DNA from: Icerya purchasi
Taxonomy: Eukaryota; Arthropoda; Insecta; Hemiptera; Monophlebidae
Direction of reading: 5' to 3'
Length of the DNA: 64,000 nucleotides
Assembly (NCBI GenBank): GCA_039619475.1
Contig: CM077115.1
Coordinates: 513,380,815 to 513,444,814 of the forward strand
A program made the translations under genes and the position numbers. Below, piece after piece: positions 40,463 through 52,593 of this stretch; position 1 is the stretch's first letter, and every line of letters starts with the position of its first letter. The notes under the pieces are model-generated. The model saw only the letters and a list, made by a program, of their open reading frames with translations, made no database searches and had not been told where the DNA came from.

Positions 40463-42349
40463 TTTCAGAGTGCGAATTTAAATGAAGTTGCAAAAAAAAA
40501 ATAAATAAGAAAAAAACCAAAAATCGAGAAAGCCGAATGATAATCGCTTCAACGAGACAAGCGCATTTAACTCTCGTAATAAATCAAAATTGCGGCTGAC
40601 CCCGGTGTAAAGATGGTTAACTGGAATGACGGTATGTCTTCCATTCTCGTTTTTAGCTCTTTGCTTTAAAGTAACAACTTAATAATGCATATCATGAGCC
40701 TTTTACAAGCTAAATATTTTACGGCTTTTCTCACCGATTCGATTTGTATTTCCAGACACGGTCCACAACACGTACTTCACGGGCTGCCCCCGTCCCTATA
40801 AAATACATCCAACACTTAAACAGGCTGGCCACTCTCGGCAAAAGTCTGGGAAATTTCTGTTGATAGCGGCGAAATTCGAAGACACCTGCGCGCGCGATAT
40901 ACTATACTATGGAACTTTAAAGTAACGATCGCAAAACTCTTCAGTGTATCTTACTTTTTACACACGGATAAGAAAATATCTCGCTGAATTTTGCGCTCGG
41001 CAGATACGAATTTTATATGCAAAAGGTGAATAATTGTATAATTTGCGATTTTTTATCGTTGCGATTATGTAAAATTACACATGGGATGAATAAAATTTTT
41101 AGAAAAAAAAAATATATTATACAAAAATAAAACATAAACATAATTTAGAATAATTGGTGCGAGTGCGAACTTGGAACACTATTGTCGGTTGGGTAGCCAA
41201 TCACCGGTGGTTATTAAGGGAAAAAGGATCTACCCGATTCGGTCGCCTGCAGCGGTCACAAGCGGTAGGCGGGAGAAATTTAGAAAGGACAGGAAACGAT
41301 TTTTAGAGAAAAATCAGTTGCCTTTTACCTTTCATTAAGTTGCGTCTTACTTTACCTTCGTTAACGCTTGCTTCTAATTTGGTTCAGAAAAGTATAAAGT
41401 GAATTTCGCGACTTTCTCGACATCGAAAGTATTCGAAGTATTGTATAAAGTAAGTTCGAAAATTATCGATCATTCATAAATATAATAACACCGAGTCCGA
41501 TTTCTCTCCGTGCCGACTGACAACCGCCAACCTACGGATCCCGGATCACCACTGACAATCACTATTAGCGTTTTGTTTATATTTTAATATATATTGATTT
41601 GTATAAAATTTTAACCGTTATTTTCGGAAATAATTATTTCAGCGGTCGACCGGTACCGAAAGATAGGTGTCACGTCTTACCTATAATACGTTGTTTTTTA
41701 AAATTTCAACTGAATATCTTCATTTCGTACTAATACTAATCATTATCTTATATATAAAAATGAGTCATAAATCAAATAAAATGTACGAGACTAAGTAAAC
41801 TAGTGAAAATACCGTTTCAATATACATATGATAGAAAACGGATGAAACCTCATGTACGGTGTTTGTTCTGTATTCATTTTCATCAGAGATGAAGAAAAAA
41901 AAAAGGGCCGGGGGGTCGGAGAAATTTATTTTTTAAGAAAGGACAAAAAACCCGATTTTCAAAAATCCCGGAATTATCTTCTTCCGCCGACGGGTCATTT
42001 CGATACGGTAACATTTTTCCTAGAATAATCCCGTACGCGAAATATCTGAAGACAAATTCTGACTCATTTTCAGATGAACAACGCGTATTATCGTCATTCG
42101 GCTACGAATGATAGCGATATACCCCCCCCCCCCCTCCCCCCCTCCGATGAGAAGATTCCAAATAGCGCGGGAGAAATAATAATAGTTTTTTTTTTTTTTT
42201 TTTTTTTTTTTGTGAAATGACGTTGCTCATCAAAACTGATAACGATTTACCGGCGACTGCATATTGTGGGGAGTCACAAGAGCAAATAGTGTTTTAATAG
42301 AGAGAAAAAAAAAACGAAACCTATATGTATATTCTATAAAATATACATA

Positions 42350-42350
<1 letters not shown>

Positions 42351-42396
<46 letters not shown>
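42351..42396. repeat. Compound CT-AT microsatellite
   Basis: (CT)10 followed directly by (AT)13; further TATG repeats lie just beyond. Confidence 0.95.
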
Positions 42397-44383
42397 GTCT
42401 GTATGTATATATAAAATCGTCGGTAATTGTCTGTCAGATAGAGCGGCAATAAGAAGTCTGTATTAGACCGGTTGCGTAACGGGAACCAGTTTGTTCGATG
42501 TGCACCGGCTGATAAGAGGATTGTTAAGGTCGCTGGGTCATATCGGGAGAACGAGCCAGACGACGTTATTTAACTGATAAGAGGCCAGGCTGGCACTTGC
42601 GCTTATTATTATCGGGTTTCGGAACGAACCCGTTTCCGTCATCACACAGTCAGTCAGCAGTCGGCTTCTGTTTACGCATGCAGTCGAACCGCTGCCTCAT
42701 CGTACACACGCGCACGCTCGCCGCAGACCTCGCATGCTGCTGTTGTTGGTCGACAAATTTAATTACGAGCGATAATGTGCGCGCGAACACCACCACCCGG
42801 CCGCCGCTTCCCGTGTATCGGTTATATTGTTGTCTGCGATGCACACACAATTCTCCGAATGTGCTGAGAGTGCACTGTCTGTGCCCGGCTGACAACGGCA
42901 ACAAAATAAATTACGGCTAATTAGCGGCTGCAATCTAGCGGCGACCGTAATATTAAAAAAGAGGAGACACGGTCTGTATACGATGATAACCGCTCGCAGG
43001 TACACATATCGTCGACGTGAGTGAGCGGCAATACTTCAAACGGCCAGTACAAAGTTGTACTTCGCCTGATAACAGAAATCGGATATGTGCGACTTGTAAC
43101 GCGTTTCCCGTTTGCGATGCATGTCGCCGCGTCGAAAATGACCCCGGCCACAGAAGCGCTGATTATGTAAAATGTATTTTTATCCGTTTCCCCGATTGGC
43201 GGCTAGTCTGTGTCGTTGTGTGTCCTCTACATCGGCCATTTTGTAAAAGCACGCTTGCGTTTCTTACTACACATGTACATATATCTAGAATACACCATTG
43301 TTTATTACGTCCGTTGATAGCGCGAAAAGACTTTATGAAGAAAAGATATTTTGCGAGGCTTTTAATAAACGGCATTCCTCCTGCGAATGTTCAAAAGTTT
43401 CAGTTAAATTATTACGATTTCTCTTCTTTTGCATACTGGCCAATCGAAAACTGTCCGTCGTCCCATGAGCTTCTCGTTCGAATACTACCATTGTTTTTAC
43501 TAATAATGTTATTTTTTAACATCTTTTCTCCTGTGTCTGTGTCGTTCATTTTCTCTTTATAAACGCGAAAAAAATATAAATTCAGGTCCTCTTTTATTAC
43601 ACGCTAAATGATAAAACGAACGGTCAGATTTCTCGTAATATTTTCTTATTCATTATTTTGTAAAATATTTTTCAGGAAAGTTCAAGTTTAAAGCTCACAT
43701 CATCTGTGTGCTCTTCTTAAACAATTTGCTAAAAATGCCTTTTCAAGGCTTCGACGGCACTGCGTTCTGCTAAGTAATCAGTTTCGCCAGAAAATTAGGA
43801 CGAAGGTTTAAAGAGGACGCAGTAATAAAGTATTTTTTTCTGAAAGCGTAATGAACGTGTAGTTCTTTCAAATTAATTGTATCGTCAGTTTTTTTTTTTT
43901 TTTTTTGTTTTTTTTTTTGTTTTTCTGCATAATAAAAAAATATTCTGTGTGAGAATTATTTTTTCGTTATTGTTTCTTTCGTCTTTTATTAAAATTAATG
44001 CACCGGTGTTAATATTTTGACTGTTCGATTGTTGCCTGGCAGAAGTTGGGGTTGAAGATCGTTTTAAATGGTTTTTTTTTTTTTCTTTTTTTTAAACTTT
44101 AAACTTCTTATTCTGCAGTTTTATTTTGCGTTTTCACTAAAATTAATAATAGAGTTTTTAGCGATGACGGACCTTAAAATAAAAGTTGTAACACCTATAA
44201 ATCAACTTTAAACGAAAAAGCCTATATTATTTTAAATGTAGCAAACGCTTATCAAATTTAATACCCCTCCCCCTTTCGTGGATACTTTGGTTTTTAGTTG
44301 AAAACTCGTTGTTACGCATGTTGCTCCTAGTATTGTGTTTCCTTCTGTGCCTGTACTGATGTTAATTTCGGCAGTTTTAGAAT

Positions 44384-44407
44384 CCCCCCCCCCCCCCCCC
44401 CCCCCCC
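44384..44407. repeat. Poly(C) run of 24
   Basis: Uninterrupted C24, unusually long. Other C or G runs lie at 31665-31679 (G15), 49081-49094 (G14) and 42122-42142 (interrupted C). Confidence 0.95.
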
Positions 44408-45630
44408 ATAACAGAACGCTGTATTATATCCGTGAATTTTCCTCCAATGTCTATTTTCTTCTTTTCTATTGTTGTTGCAGCTGCATTGAAAAGAAACTGT
44501 TTCTTTTTCTTTGCATTATTACATATTCCCCTAGAGCGGGGTCTATTAATTTTTGCTAGTTTCAGAATGTGCAGGATTTTCAACAAGCATTTCCTCATGT
44601 TTCTGATCCACCGGCAACAGCTCGCCAATTTAGGATTCTGCCACTACAACTCTAGACATGCAACTATGTTTTTTTTTTCTATATTTTTTCCAATCATCCC
44701 ACCATTAAGGATTGTGATGCATTTTATTATCCCTACTGCCAGGTTTGGTTGTTTTATTTGGTTTTCGTATTCCTATATATTTTATCTAATTCATTATGGT
44801 TCGATATTTGGTTTCTATTTCACTCGATAGCCGGTCCATCGTACAATCTCAACCGTTTCGTGGTTTCCTTCCGGTTGGACTATTGTAAAAGTGAGAACTT
44901 ACTATCCACTTTCCTCCTCATCCATCATAATTCCCCCTTAAATAGCCGCTGCAGTTGGTATCCATTCATCATTCCGAGACTAAGCTTGCGAGCGGGGACT
45001 AGTATAGTTGAATTAGGTGTTTAAGTAAAATTTTGAAGTTCAGTACATCCCGCATTAATTTGCATAATTATTATCATTATCGATAGTTATACTATTTGTC
45101 AGTGTGGCAATTGTTCATGTTATTATTGAAATTGGTATTTCCTGGAACGTGAGATATATTGCGCGAACCGATTTCTTTGACAAGCAAAAAGACTTCCCCG
45201 GACGGAGAATCCGAAGATCAACACAACCTTAGAGAAACAATCCATAGGCAGATTTCTATAAAAGGAAAAAAAAAATTATAAACATTTAATTAAACAGGAA
45301 TCGATAATTACTGAATATAAGGTGTAACTGTGTGAACGCAGATTTTAAGGGAAAACGAAATGTATTTTTCTAGAAAGTGGAACAATCTTGCGGGCGAATA
45401 AACTGTCGCGATAGAAATCGGTGAGTTAACAATAATACGGAGAATCAACAATCTATCGCAAACGTGATCAATTAGTGTACTTCCTAAAAAAACACGATAC
45501 GAGAAGTAATCTATAAATTGGTACGAAATTCATATTCTCGTATAAAGCGTGCTCGTTTTATTCGAAATCGCCTCTTTTCTTTACGTATTACGTCCGTTTT
45601 TAAAATATCTTTTTTCTTTTTTATCTTTAG

Positions 45631-45813
45631 CAGATGTTAGCGCTAGAATCGAATTTGGAAAGAGAGCGCTGTGCTCTACGAGATAGACAAGTTCGTTTAC
45701 ATTCAGTGAATATGGATTTAGAATTGGATTTACCGCCGAACATTCAACTTCCAGATGGTGAAGAAATACCTTACGGCAGTTCGAATAGACTGCACATACG
45801 CGATCCCGAGCAG
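45631..45813 (+). CDS. LDLRAD4-like: LDLRAD4/PMEPA1-like gene, exon with the DLPP/DGEE/RDPEQ signature
   Basis: Phase-0 internal exon of 61 codons, or 60 if the second of two tandem acceptors is used. The acceptor is ttatctttag followed by CAG; the donor is CAG then gtaata. The first half is charged (LERERCALRDRQVRLHS). The second half has DLPPNIQLPDGEEIPY and ends LHIRDPEQ. From memory of the family, human PMEPA1 and LDLRAD4 have DLPPTISLSDGEEPPPY and LQLRDPEQ at the same relative place, 12 of 16 identical in the first block. That is the main basis of the identification. Vertebrate members are Golgi/endosomal membrane proteins that bind SMAD2/3 and dampen TGF-beta signalling, and their PPPY here recruits NEDD4-type ligases. 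In this exon the site reads EIPY, so the PPxY consensus is broken. Whether the insect protein has the same role is inference. Confidence 0.9.
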
Positions 45814-46189
45814 GTAATATATATTTATTGCACAGTTCCTACAAGTATTTCCTTGTCTTCGCCGTATTCGCTTCAAAAATCACTAAATTGAAAAGTTTTC
45901 TGTAGTTGTACGCGACCGCGTAGATTAGTGTACACTACTACCCCTCGATATGTGTCGGGAGAACGAAATATCTACTTTATGGAACGTAGGAAATCACAAA
46001 ATTATATATGTTCGTTTATTGGTTACTTCGTTTCTTTTTATAGGCATGATTTTTGTGTTTCGATGGTGGTTGGTTCCCCTTTCGTTTATTCACGAGTATG
46101 TTTGTATTATATTATATGATGTTATGGTTTACTACTCATTGTATGATAAAAAATGTGGAATATGAAAAATGCAGATGAAAATTCAAAGA

Positions 46190-47050
46190 AGGTGTAATTA
46201 ACGTTACCGATTGCTTCGTTCTGATGGAAGGGACAATGCAGAGAAACCACGGAGAAATGCGGAAACGAACGGAGGGTTTTTTAGAGTAAAAGTAGCGTAG
46301 GTGAGATAATAGGGATAGCAATAGAACAAGGGGGAAAAAGCAATCGAAAGTAGGGGGAAATTAGGGAGGAAGATTAAAACTTGAATAGAGGGATAAACGA
46401 TCATTTTGGGGAAAATATCCGGTAATCGAAATTTAACGTGGAATTTTTTACATGAATACATGGGTGTTTAGAAGATGGGACTTAAAGAAGCAACAATCCA
46501 AGCCACAGAATCATAACAGCGAGAATTGGGCGGACTATAAATTTTAAGTCGGCACGTTATTTTTCTCCACAATTCTATTGAAAGCCCTAAATGCAGAACA
46601 AACTTCCATTTTATTGTCTTCGATACGCGTAGCAAATCAACGCACGCGGATGGAGCAGGAAATAGGAAGGAACACATCATACGCGAAAATGGTTAAAATT
46701 GCCAGAATAGCAAAGAAAGAAAAGCAGAGATCCCGTTTGAAAGGCGCTCGCAGAGTCAGAAATGATTAAATAATCGGTCAGAATAATTAGAGAAAATGAA
46801 AACAATGGAACACATATAGGCGCTAATTTATAAAGGTAGAACGGAAAGAAAGGGAAGATCCTGTTAAAATCTGGAAGGATAATCGAACAGCAGCAGGCCT
46901 CTCCCGGAGCCATCAGTGAAATTGATTATATGCGCGAGAAATTTTTTGGCGACCTTCTTGTAAAAACATGCACTCGCGAAGCTTATATGGTTAATTATAT
47001 TTGCAATAGAGACTCCTTCATTTGACTGTAGGGTGAAATTATGAAACAAT
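46190..47050 (-). mobile_element. Heavily decayed LINE fragment, RNase H region, same family as 28.3-30.1 kb
   Basis: No continuous frame, but pieces in three minus-strand frames line up in order with the better copy. AHIINFTDGSGRG corresponds to SHIAIFTDGSKG, YLIISDSASAFQ to FLIISDSMCALK, and YDSVAWIVAS to MADSLAQIAVSS. CKKFHVKF corresponds to CKKFHVRF, and SVRFRISPWFLCIVPS to SSRFRFHLALSPYCPL. The second acidic residue (TAEL) appears to have become a Lys. The fragment lacks any visible A tail. Weak resemblance may continue to about 47470. It is much older than the other copy. Confidence 0.72.
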
Positions 47051-48744
47051 TAAAAGATAAAGGGGGCAGTCGACTAAAGAAAGAGTAAATGTATAAAAAA
47101 AAAAAAAGATATTTTAAGCCTTAAGAATTCGAATTACACGATATAATATGCTCTCTAAGGTCGTTCGCCTTATACGCATGACTGCCGCGAGTTTGCGACA
47201 TTCTCTCCTTTTGATCGATAGCGGAGTTGTGAAATAATAAACTGGAGATTAAAGTGTTTTAATAAAGAATCGTAATAAAAATTGTGGTTTGATGCTGTAG
47301 TATAAATTATAATTCAGCGCACTAAGGAAGCAGGAACTTAACGGATAGAAAATATTTTAGAAGACATAAAAAGAGAAAAACGTATTTTTAAAAAAAAGGT
47401 ATAGCGGATTGGACTAGAAAAAGTGAAAGATGCGGAGGTATATTACAATTGATGAAAACGGATCTGATATTAATTTTGTAATGAAATGAAACAAAAAGTT
47501 TGTCAGAATATTTGGTGTTGTGTACATTCTTTTAAAGATAGCCCGACTAGTTTCCCCAGTGCACATGGTGTGTTTTAAGTGTATACTCATGCAAATGTAT
47601 TTAGGTTAGAACTTTAATTAATTCACCGCCCTCTCTCACGACATAGTCTAGTTATATCTGCAGTACATTGTCGTTCTGTTTTAAAAATGTTCTTTATCCT
47701 AATAGCACATCCTTATCCCCGCCCGCGGAGGGTTCTACCTTTAAGACTTCAATATCCTTCTTATTTAAAAACCATTTTTTCCCCCCATTAATCCTCGTTA
47801 AATCTCTTTCATTTTGCTTACAATGCATTAAAAAGTAGGTTTTATTTTAATTAAGCAATCAGATTGGAAACGGAAATTATCAGTTAGTAAACAACTTCCG
47901 AAGATGGTAATTTTTCTAGCGTGTAAAACGTTAGATATTTTAAAATATTAGTAAAAATAAATTTTTGGTACGTAAATATTTTGAATGTTTTAGTAGATAA
48001 TATTTAGAAATCAAGCGCGGATATTTCATTTTTTTCAATTGCAAATTATAATCGACACTCGGGAACTGTTCATTTATTTCGGAAGACGTTTTACCCCCCC
48101 CCCCCCTTACTATTATCACGATGCAATGAGAAAATATCAGAAATTCTCTATAAGCCTATTAATCCAACGTAAGATAAAAATATGTTCGGTACCTTAATGT
48201 TAAATGAAATTAATGAAAATATGATTTTATTTCGAAAAGGAATTTAAAACGATAGGTAACGATTTACGAAAATTATAAGTATTATAATGGTTGTGGGGCT
48301 CGATTATAAAGAAACAAGTCTGCTCATTGCAAACTGCTCACATTGGTTCAAAAGTAGTCAATATGTGTCAATAGTCTGCAATTGTGAAAAGTAATATCTT
48401 ACGTGATAAATGTTTACGGACCTCTCTTCTTTTGGCGTGAGAAAAATAAGATCTTACATTTCCCTCTCCACAACTGGAAACGGCTTATATAGTTAATGAA
48501 CTGCGCTAGTACCCTATATGGCAACAAAAAAAACAAAAAAAAACACCCTCTACACAAATCGGATGACGATCATGAAGAGGTTAAAAGTCAAAGAAATTAG
48601 TAGTCCGAAGAGAATATTCGGGTTTCGACTAAAGTTCAGATGAGAAACTGAACTCTACGATGATGTCGTCCTTAGACGAATAAATAAGTGACGAAAAGTA
48701 ATCGATTTAATCCGGCTTGGAATGCGGATATTAACGGAACACTA

Positions 48745-49043
48745 ATAGTGAGCTACACACATCCTTTCGTCAGTTCGAACTTCCCGAGCTTCGCGTGTTC
48801 AGAATGGGGGCGCTTAATTTATATATCATCTGCTTGCTTATTATCCGTGTAATGGTTAAAAATCATCAAATGCTTAGCCAGACTCGCGTCCGTAAACCGT
48901 ATGGAAGTAATGGCCCCGGTTTTGTTAACTTTTAATTATTTTAATTTATGAACCGCTCTGTAAGGTTGCTCACTTGGCTGTGTTCTTTTTCTTTTTTTTT
49001 TTAAGTTTTTTTTTTTTTTTTTTTGTTTTTAACAACCTTTCAA
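48745..49043. repeat. Interspersed repeat, copy 1 of 2
   Basis: About 0.3 kb, closely matching 50057-50321 in direct orientation, from ATAGTGAGCTACACACATCC to a T-rich tract and AACAACCTTTCA. The core includes TTAGCCAGACTCGCGTCCG and GGCCCCGGTTTTGTTAAC. No pol III boxes or terminal inverted repeats are visible. Family unknown. Confidence 0.85.
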
Positions 49044-50056
49044 ACAGAACAGAGTCAAACACGGATTCCAGCGTGGTGGCGGGGGGGGGGGGGGCTTTGA
49101 TAAATATTTTCCAATGAAAAGGTGTAGTATAGTATTCCTTCGACGGAGGATATCGATAGCGGCGATTTCAACTTCGTGCATAATTTTCACTTTCGATAAT
49201 TTTCATTTCGTCGTTTGTAATTTTTAACTCTGTATATACCTATAGATATGTATATATGATATATAATTTTCGTTTGATTTCTTTGTCCTTTCAACGTGAT
49301 TAACCGCGACTGTGTGACTCGCCACCCCGCCAGTTTTTTCGGCCGATTAATATCGACTTACTCTCTAGTATTTGTTAGTAGGTGTGCGAGTGTTTTTTTA
49401 GTGGATAAAAAATAAACAGAAAAGAACCTTAAACCATAATAATTGTTTTATAGGTACTACTCTTGTTTAGAAAGAACGAAAAAATCTAAATTAAAACTTT
49501 TAAAGAAAATTTTTTTTTTTTGGGGTGGGGGGATTTGTATACATTGAATTTATCCTTCGCTTGCGCACCTTGATCATCGAAATTCAATTTGCTGAACAGA
49601 GCATTCGAAAAGAAATGAATAAAATAAAAAATCATTTGAATATTTTGCTACATAATCCGGTTATTGAATAAACTTCCTTTAATATGGCTCTGTAAACGTG
49701 TTAAATCTTTAGAAAAGTAAAACTAAAACCGGGAAACAAAAAAAATAAAACTTGGTTGATAAATAGTTCAGTCTGAAATACAGAAACTAGTCGCGACTTC
49801 GAGCCTCCGAAAATAGTCGGCTTCTAAGTGTGGAGTCTTTATTCTTTTCCGATTATACAACTTTTTCTTCCGTATTCAGACTGGATAAAAAGATGGAGAG
49901 AAGGCCGCGCGAAGAAGGATGATCAAATGATGAGCTATTTTATCAGTTATATAATTATCATCGTCGTCAACCGGCAAGAGTGTAATGCAACTATTGTTGT
50001 GTACTGTGAATAAATTAATAAATTGCATCTTCTGGCTAAGCGCTAGGAAGCAGCTG

Positions 50057-50321
50057 ATAGTGAGCTACACACATCCTTTTGTCAGTTTGAACTTCCCGAG
50101 CCTCGCGTGTTCGCAATGGGCCCTTAATTTATGTATCATCTGCTTGTTTATTATCCGTGTAGTGGTAAAAAGTATCAAATGCTTAGCCAGACTCGCGTCC
50201 GCAACCGTATGGAAGTAATGGCCCCGGTTTTGTTAACTTTTAATTATTTTAATTTATGAACCCGCTGTAGCTCACTTGGCTGTGCTCTTTTTTTTTTTTT
50301 TTTTTCTTAACAACCTTTCAA
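50057..50321. repeat. Interspersed repeat, copy 2 of 2
   Basis: Second copy, starting about 1.3 kb downstream of the first. Differences are point changes, small indels (for example GAATGGGGGCGC against CAATGGGCCC) and the length of the T tract. The intervening DNA is not repeated, so this is either two insertions of one element or a local duplication. Confidence 0.85.
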
Positions 50322-52546
50322 CTTTGACGCATTAATAATAAATAAATCGACTTTTTTTGTTCTGCTATTTCATTATCATTTTTGACAAAGTTAGTTAATT
50401 GTAATGAAGATATAAAAAAAAACAAAAAAACAAAAAACAAAAAAAAAACTGGAAATTCTCGGCAAGTTTTTCCGGAATAACTGTAAAAATAAATATAACG
50501 CGTTTAACGGTTATTAGACACAATCGCGTCATTTATAAAATTGACCGCACTGTCTGTATTTGATAAATGTGATGTGAAAAAGTACAATCGTTTTTGTAAT
50601 TGACACTTCACGATTCAAGGTCGAATCAATTACTAGTACTTAAAATCGCATGAGATGAACTTCGAGCGATAATGCTGGCGATGGTACATGTTGTTATTTA
50701 TGAACTATACTGAAAAAGGATTACGTTTTTTTTTCTCTCTCTCGCTCTCTTTTAAGCGATTGATATAAAACTTATAAAATAAATGCGTGATTTTTATTTA
50801 AATTAATAACTCTACTTGATAATTGCAATTTTGAAAATTCGAAATTTTATCTTCCTTTATTTGAAAATACTCGTGAATAATGACAAATTGTGTACTCCAA
50901 TTAAAAGTGTATTCACCTGTGTTGAATAAATCTTAAAAATTTGAAACTTTTTTTACGGTGAAAAACGCAAAGTAAATTTTGTTTTTCAAATTGTTTCTCT
51001 TTAGATTCCTGCTTAAAAATTTCTCTAAATATATGGAATCATCGTGTGTCTCCTTCAACATATACATAAGTTAAAGTTTTTCTTGCAAAATTCACCGAAT
51101 AGTTGTATAATTTTAAATAATAGGCCACTTGAAGGTATTCGCGATTCAAGCGATTCAACTTCCGCTATCCTTTTCTTGACATGTGAAATTTTCGAAATTA
51201 AAAATGTTTCCCGCTTTATTTTCTCGGATGAATTTGATTTTTTTTTTGCACGTTTAATAAATCAAAAGTTGAAATCCGCGGTTGGGAAAAGAAAAAAGGG
51301 AACATTCTAAACATGGCAGTTTCGAAGCCCCTAATAATAATGAACAATGTACCCTTTATCAGACAAAAACTTACAACTAATAAATAATTATAATTAGAAG
51401 AAAAATTACTGATTGATAATCTCATTTGTTCACCCAACTGCAGGCTCATCACTGTGCGAACGATTTGGCAGTAATGCTGTGAACCCCTAATGTACGTCGT
51501 TTTGTACCACTTATCCTCCGATTTTGTCGCTAAGTATTATTTCGTTTTTAATTTTTTGATATACCGCGATTTCACTGATAAAAATATTCAATGTCTGACA
51601 TTTTATTTTCTAGTTCGGCGTGAGTTTTTATGGTTCGTGACACAACAACATAGAGAATATCCTTAATTTTTAACGCTCAAAACACAGCTTTCCGGAATTT
51701 CTTTCGCTGGTGACTAACCATATGCGTTATTTTGTGTTTTTTTTTTATTATTACTTATTTTATTTTTATTTTTTTTCTAATTTTACATTCAGACGTGTAA
51801 ATTATTTTGCATTGAAATTTTCCTTTTTAGGAAGTAATGATTATTAAGCCTACCTTTTCCCTCGCATAATTCTTCTCAATCGTAACTCTTAGATTTTCTA
51901 AATGATTAATTATCAGGGAACACATCGCGTCATCTGTAATTGTAATTTATACGTAACCTCATTTACTTCTCTTTCTTCTTCTAGCGATCTTTTTGTCGAA
52001 AAACTCTTTGGGACGACACTGTTTTAAACACATTCCCTCTATATTGATTTAAAATTTTTCTTTATCCCGGTCCGACTTCATGCACAATCACCTTTAACGG
52101 TGTTGGTATTTAGATTTTTTTCTTAAATTATCGATACTTTCAATTCGCGTTGCCAGTCAGACACTATCATGAAAGTCAAATTGTGTAGACTTTGTTAAAG
52201 TGCAAATTATAAAGTAGGTTATTCTCGACGGTTTTCTTTTGGCATAGATTGATTGTATGTGTTGAAAAGGTTCAAACTTGCTTGCTCACTTAAGTCAGTC
52301 GAGCGACAAATCGTTTTTGGCAATCTCGCTTGCATTTCAAATCAAATTTACGGGCCGCCGCTGCTTATTTAAATCGCTCTTGTTCGCTACTAATAGTGCA
52401 GCTTCCCTGAGATGTGTACATTTTGTTTAGATGTGTAAACTTATTAATAATAATTGATCACATAGTGTAGACAAGAAACAAAAAAGAGCGATTCTGCAAA
52501 CACAATTCTAATCACGCCTTTTTTTTTTTTTAAATTTTATCTAATA

Positions 52547-52593
52547 CACCATGAATATATGGGACTACTTTGTATTGCCGAAACATGTCGGTG
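52547..52593 (+). ncRNA. Possible degenerate hammerhead ribozyme motif
   Basis: CACC, then ATGA (CTGATGA lacking TG), a partly pairable stem region, GCC, GAAACATGTC and GGTG. CACC can pair with GGTG as helix I, and GAAAC-AT-GTC has the form of a minimal helix III plus cleavage site. The conserved CUGANGA box is damaged, so cleavage is unlikely for this copy. Identification by eye only. Confidence 0.3.

Larger units (their letters stand above)
14645..45630 (+). other. LDLRAD4-like: Intron of the LDLRAD4/PMEPA1-like gene (about 31.0 kb)
   Basis: Both flanking exons are phase 0 here (gtaagt ... tag/cag). I recognise no further exon inside, although small or alternative exons cannot be excluded. 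The intron holds the pogo remnant, a LINE, a CpG-dense island, a structured multi-hairpin element and a SINE tail, listed separately. The LINE lies antisense to the gene. Confidence 0.75.
40463..45630. other. Intronic, no recognised exon; GC-richer block at 42470-43260
   Basis: The block contains repeated TCAGTC initiator-like sites near 42650 and a donor-like CTCGCAG/gtacac at 43000, and supports several overlapping frames on both strands including one of 181 codons lacking an ATG. None resembles a known domain. The rest is AT-rich, with a CT-AT microsatellite and C/T homopolymers. Confidence 0.45.

Noticed and set aside
43017..43562. 181-codon open frame, Cys-rich at the start and hydrophobic at the end
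   Set aside because: It begins at GTG, has no ATG before codon ~107, no known domain, no splice support, and lies in a GC-richer patch where stops are rarer.
47881..47950. CCGAAGATGG...AAACGTTAG, a possible fourth hammerhead-like relative
   Set aside because: Lacks both CTGATGA and a GAAAC-GTC arrangement; similarity too slight.
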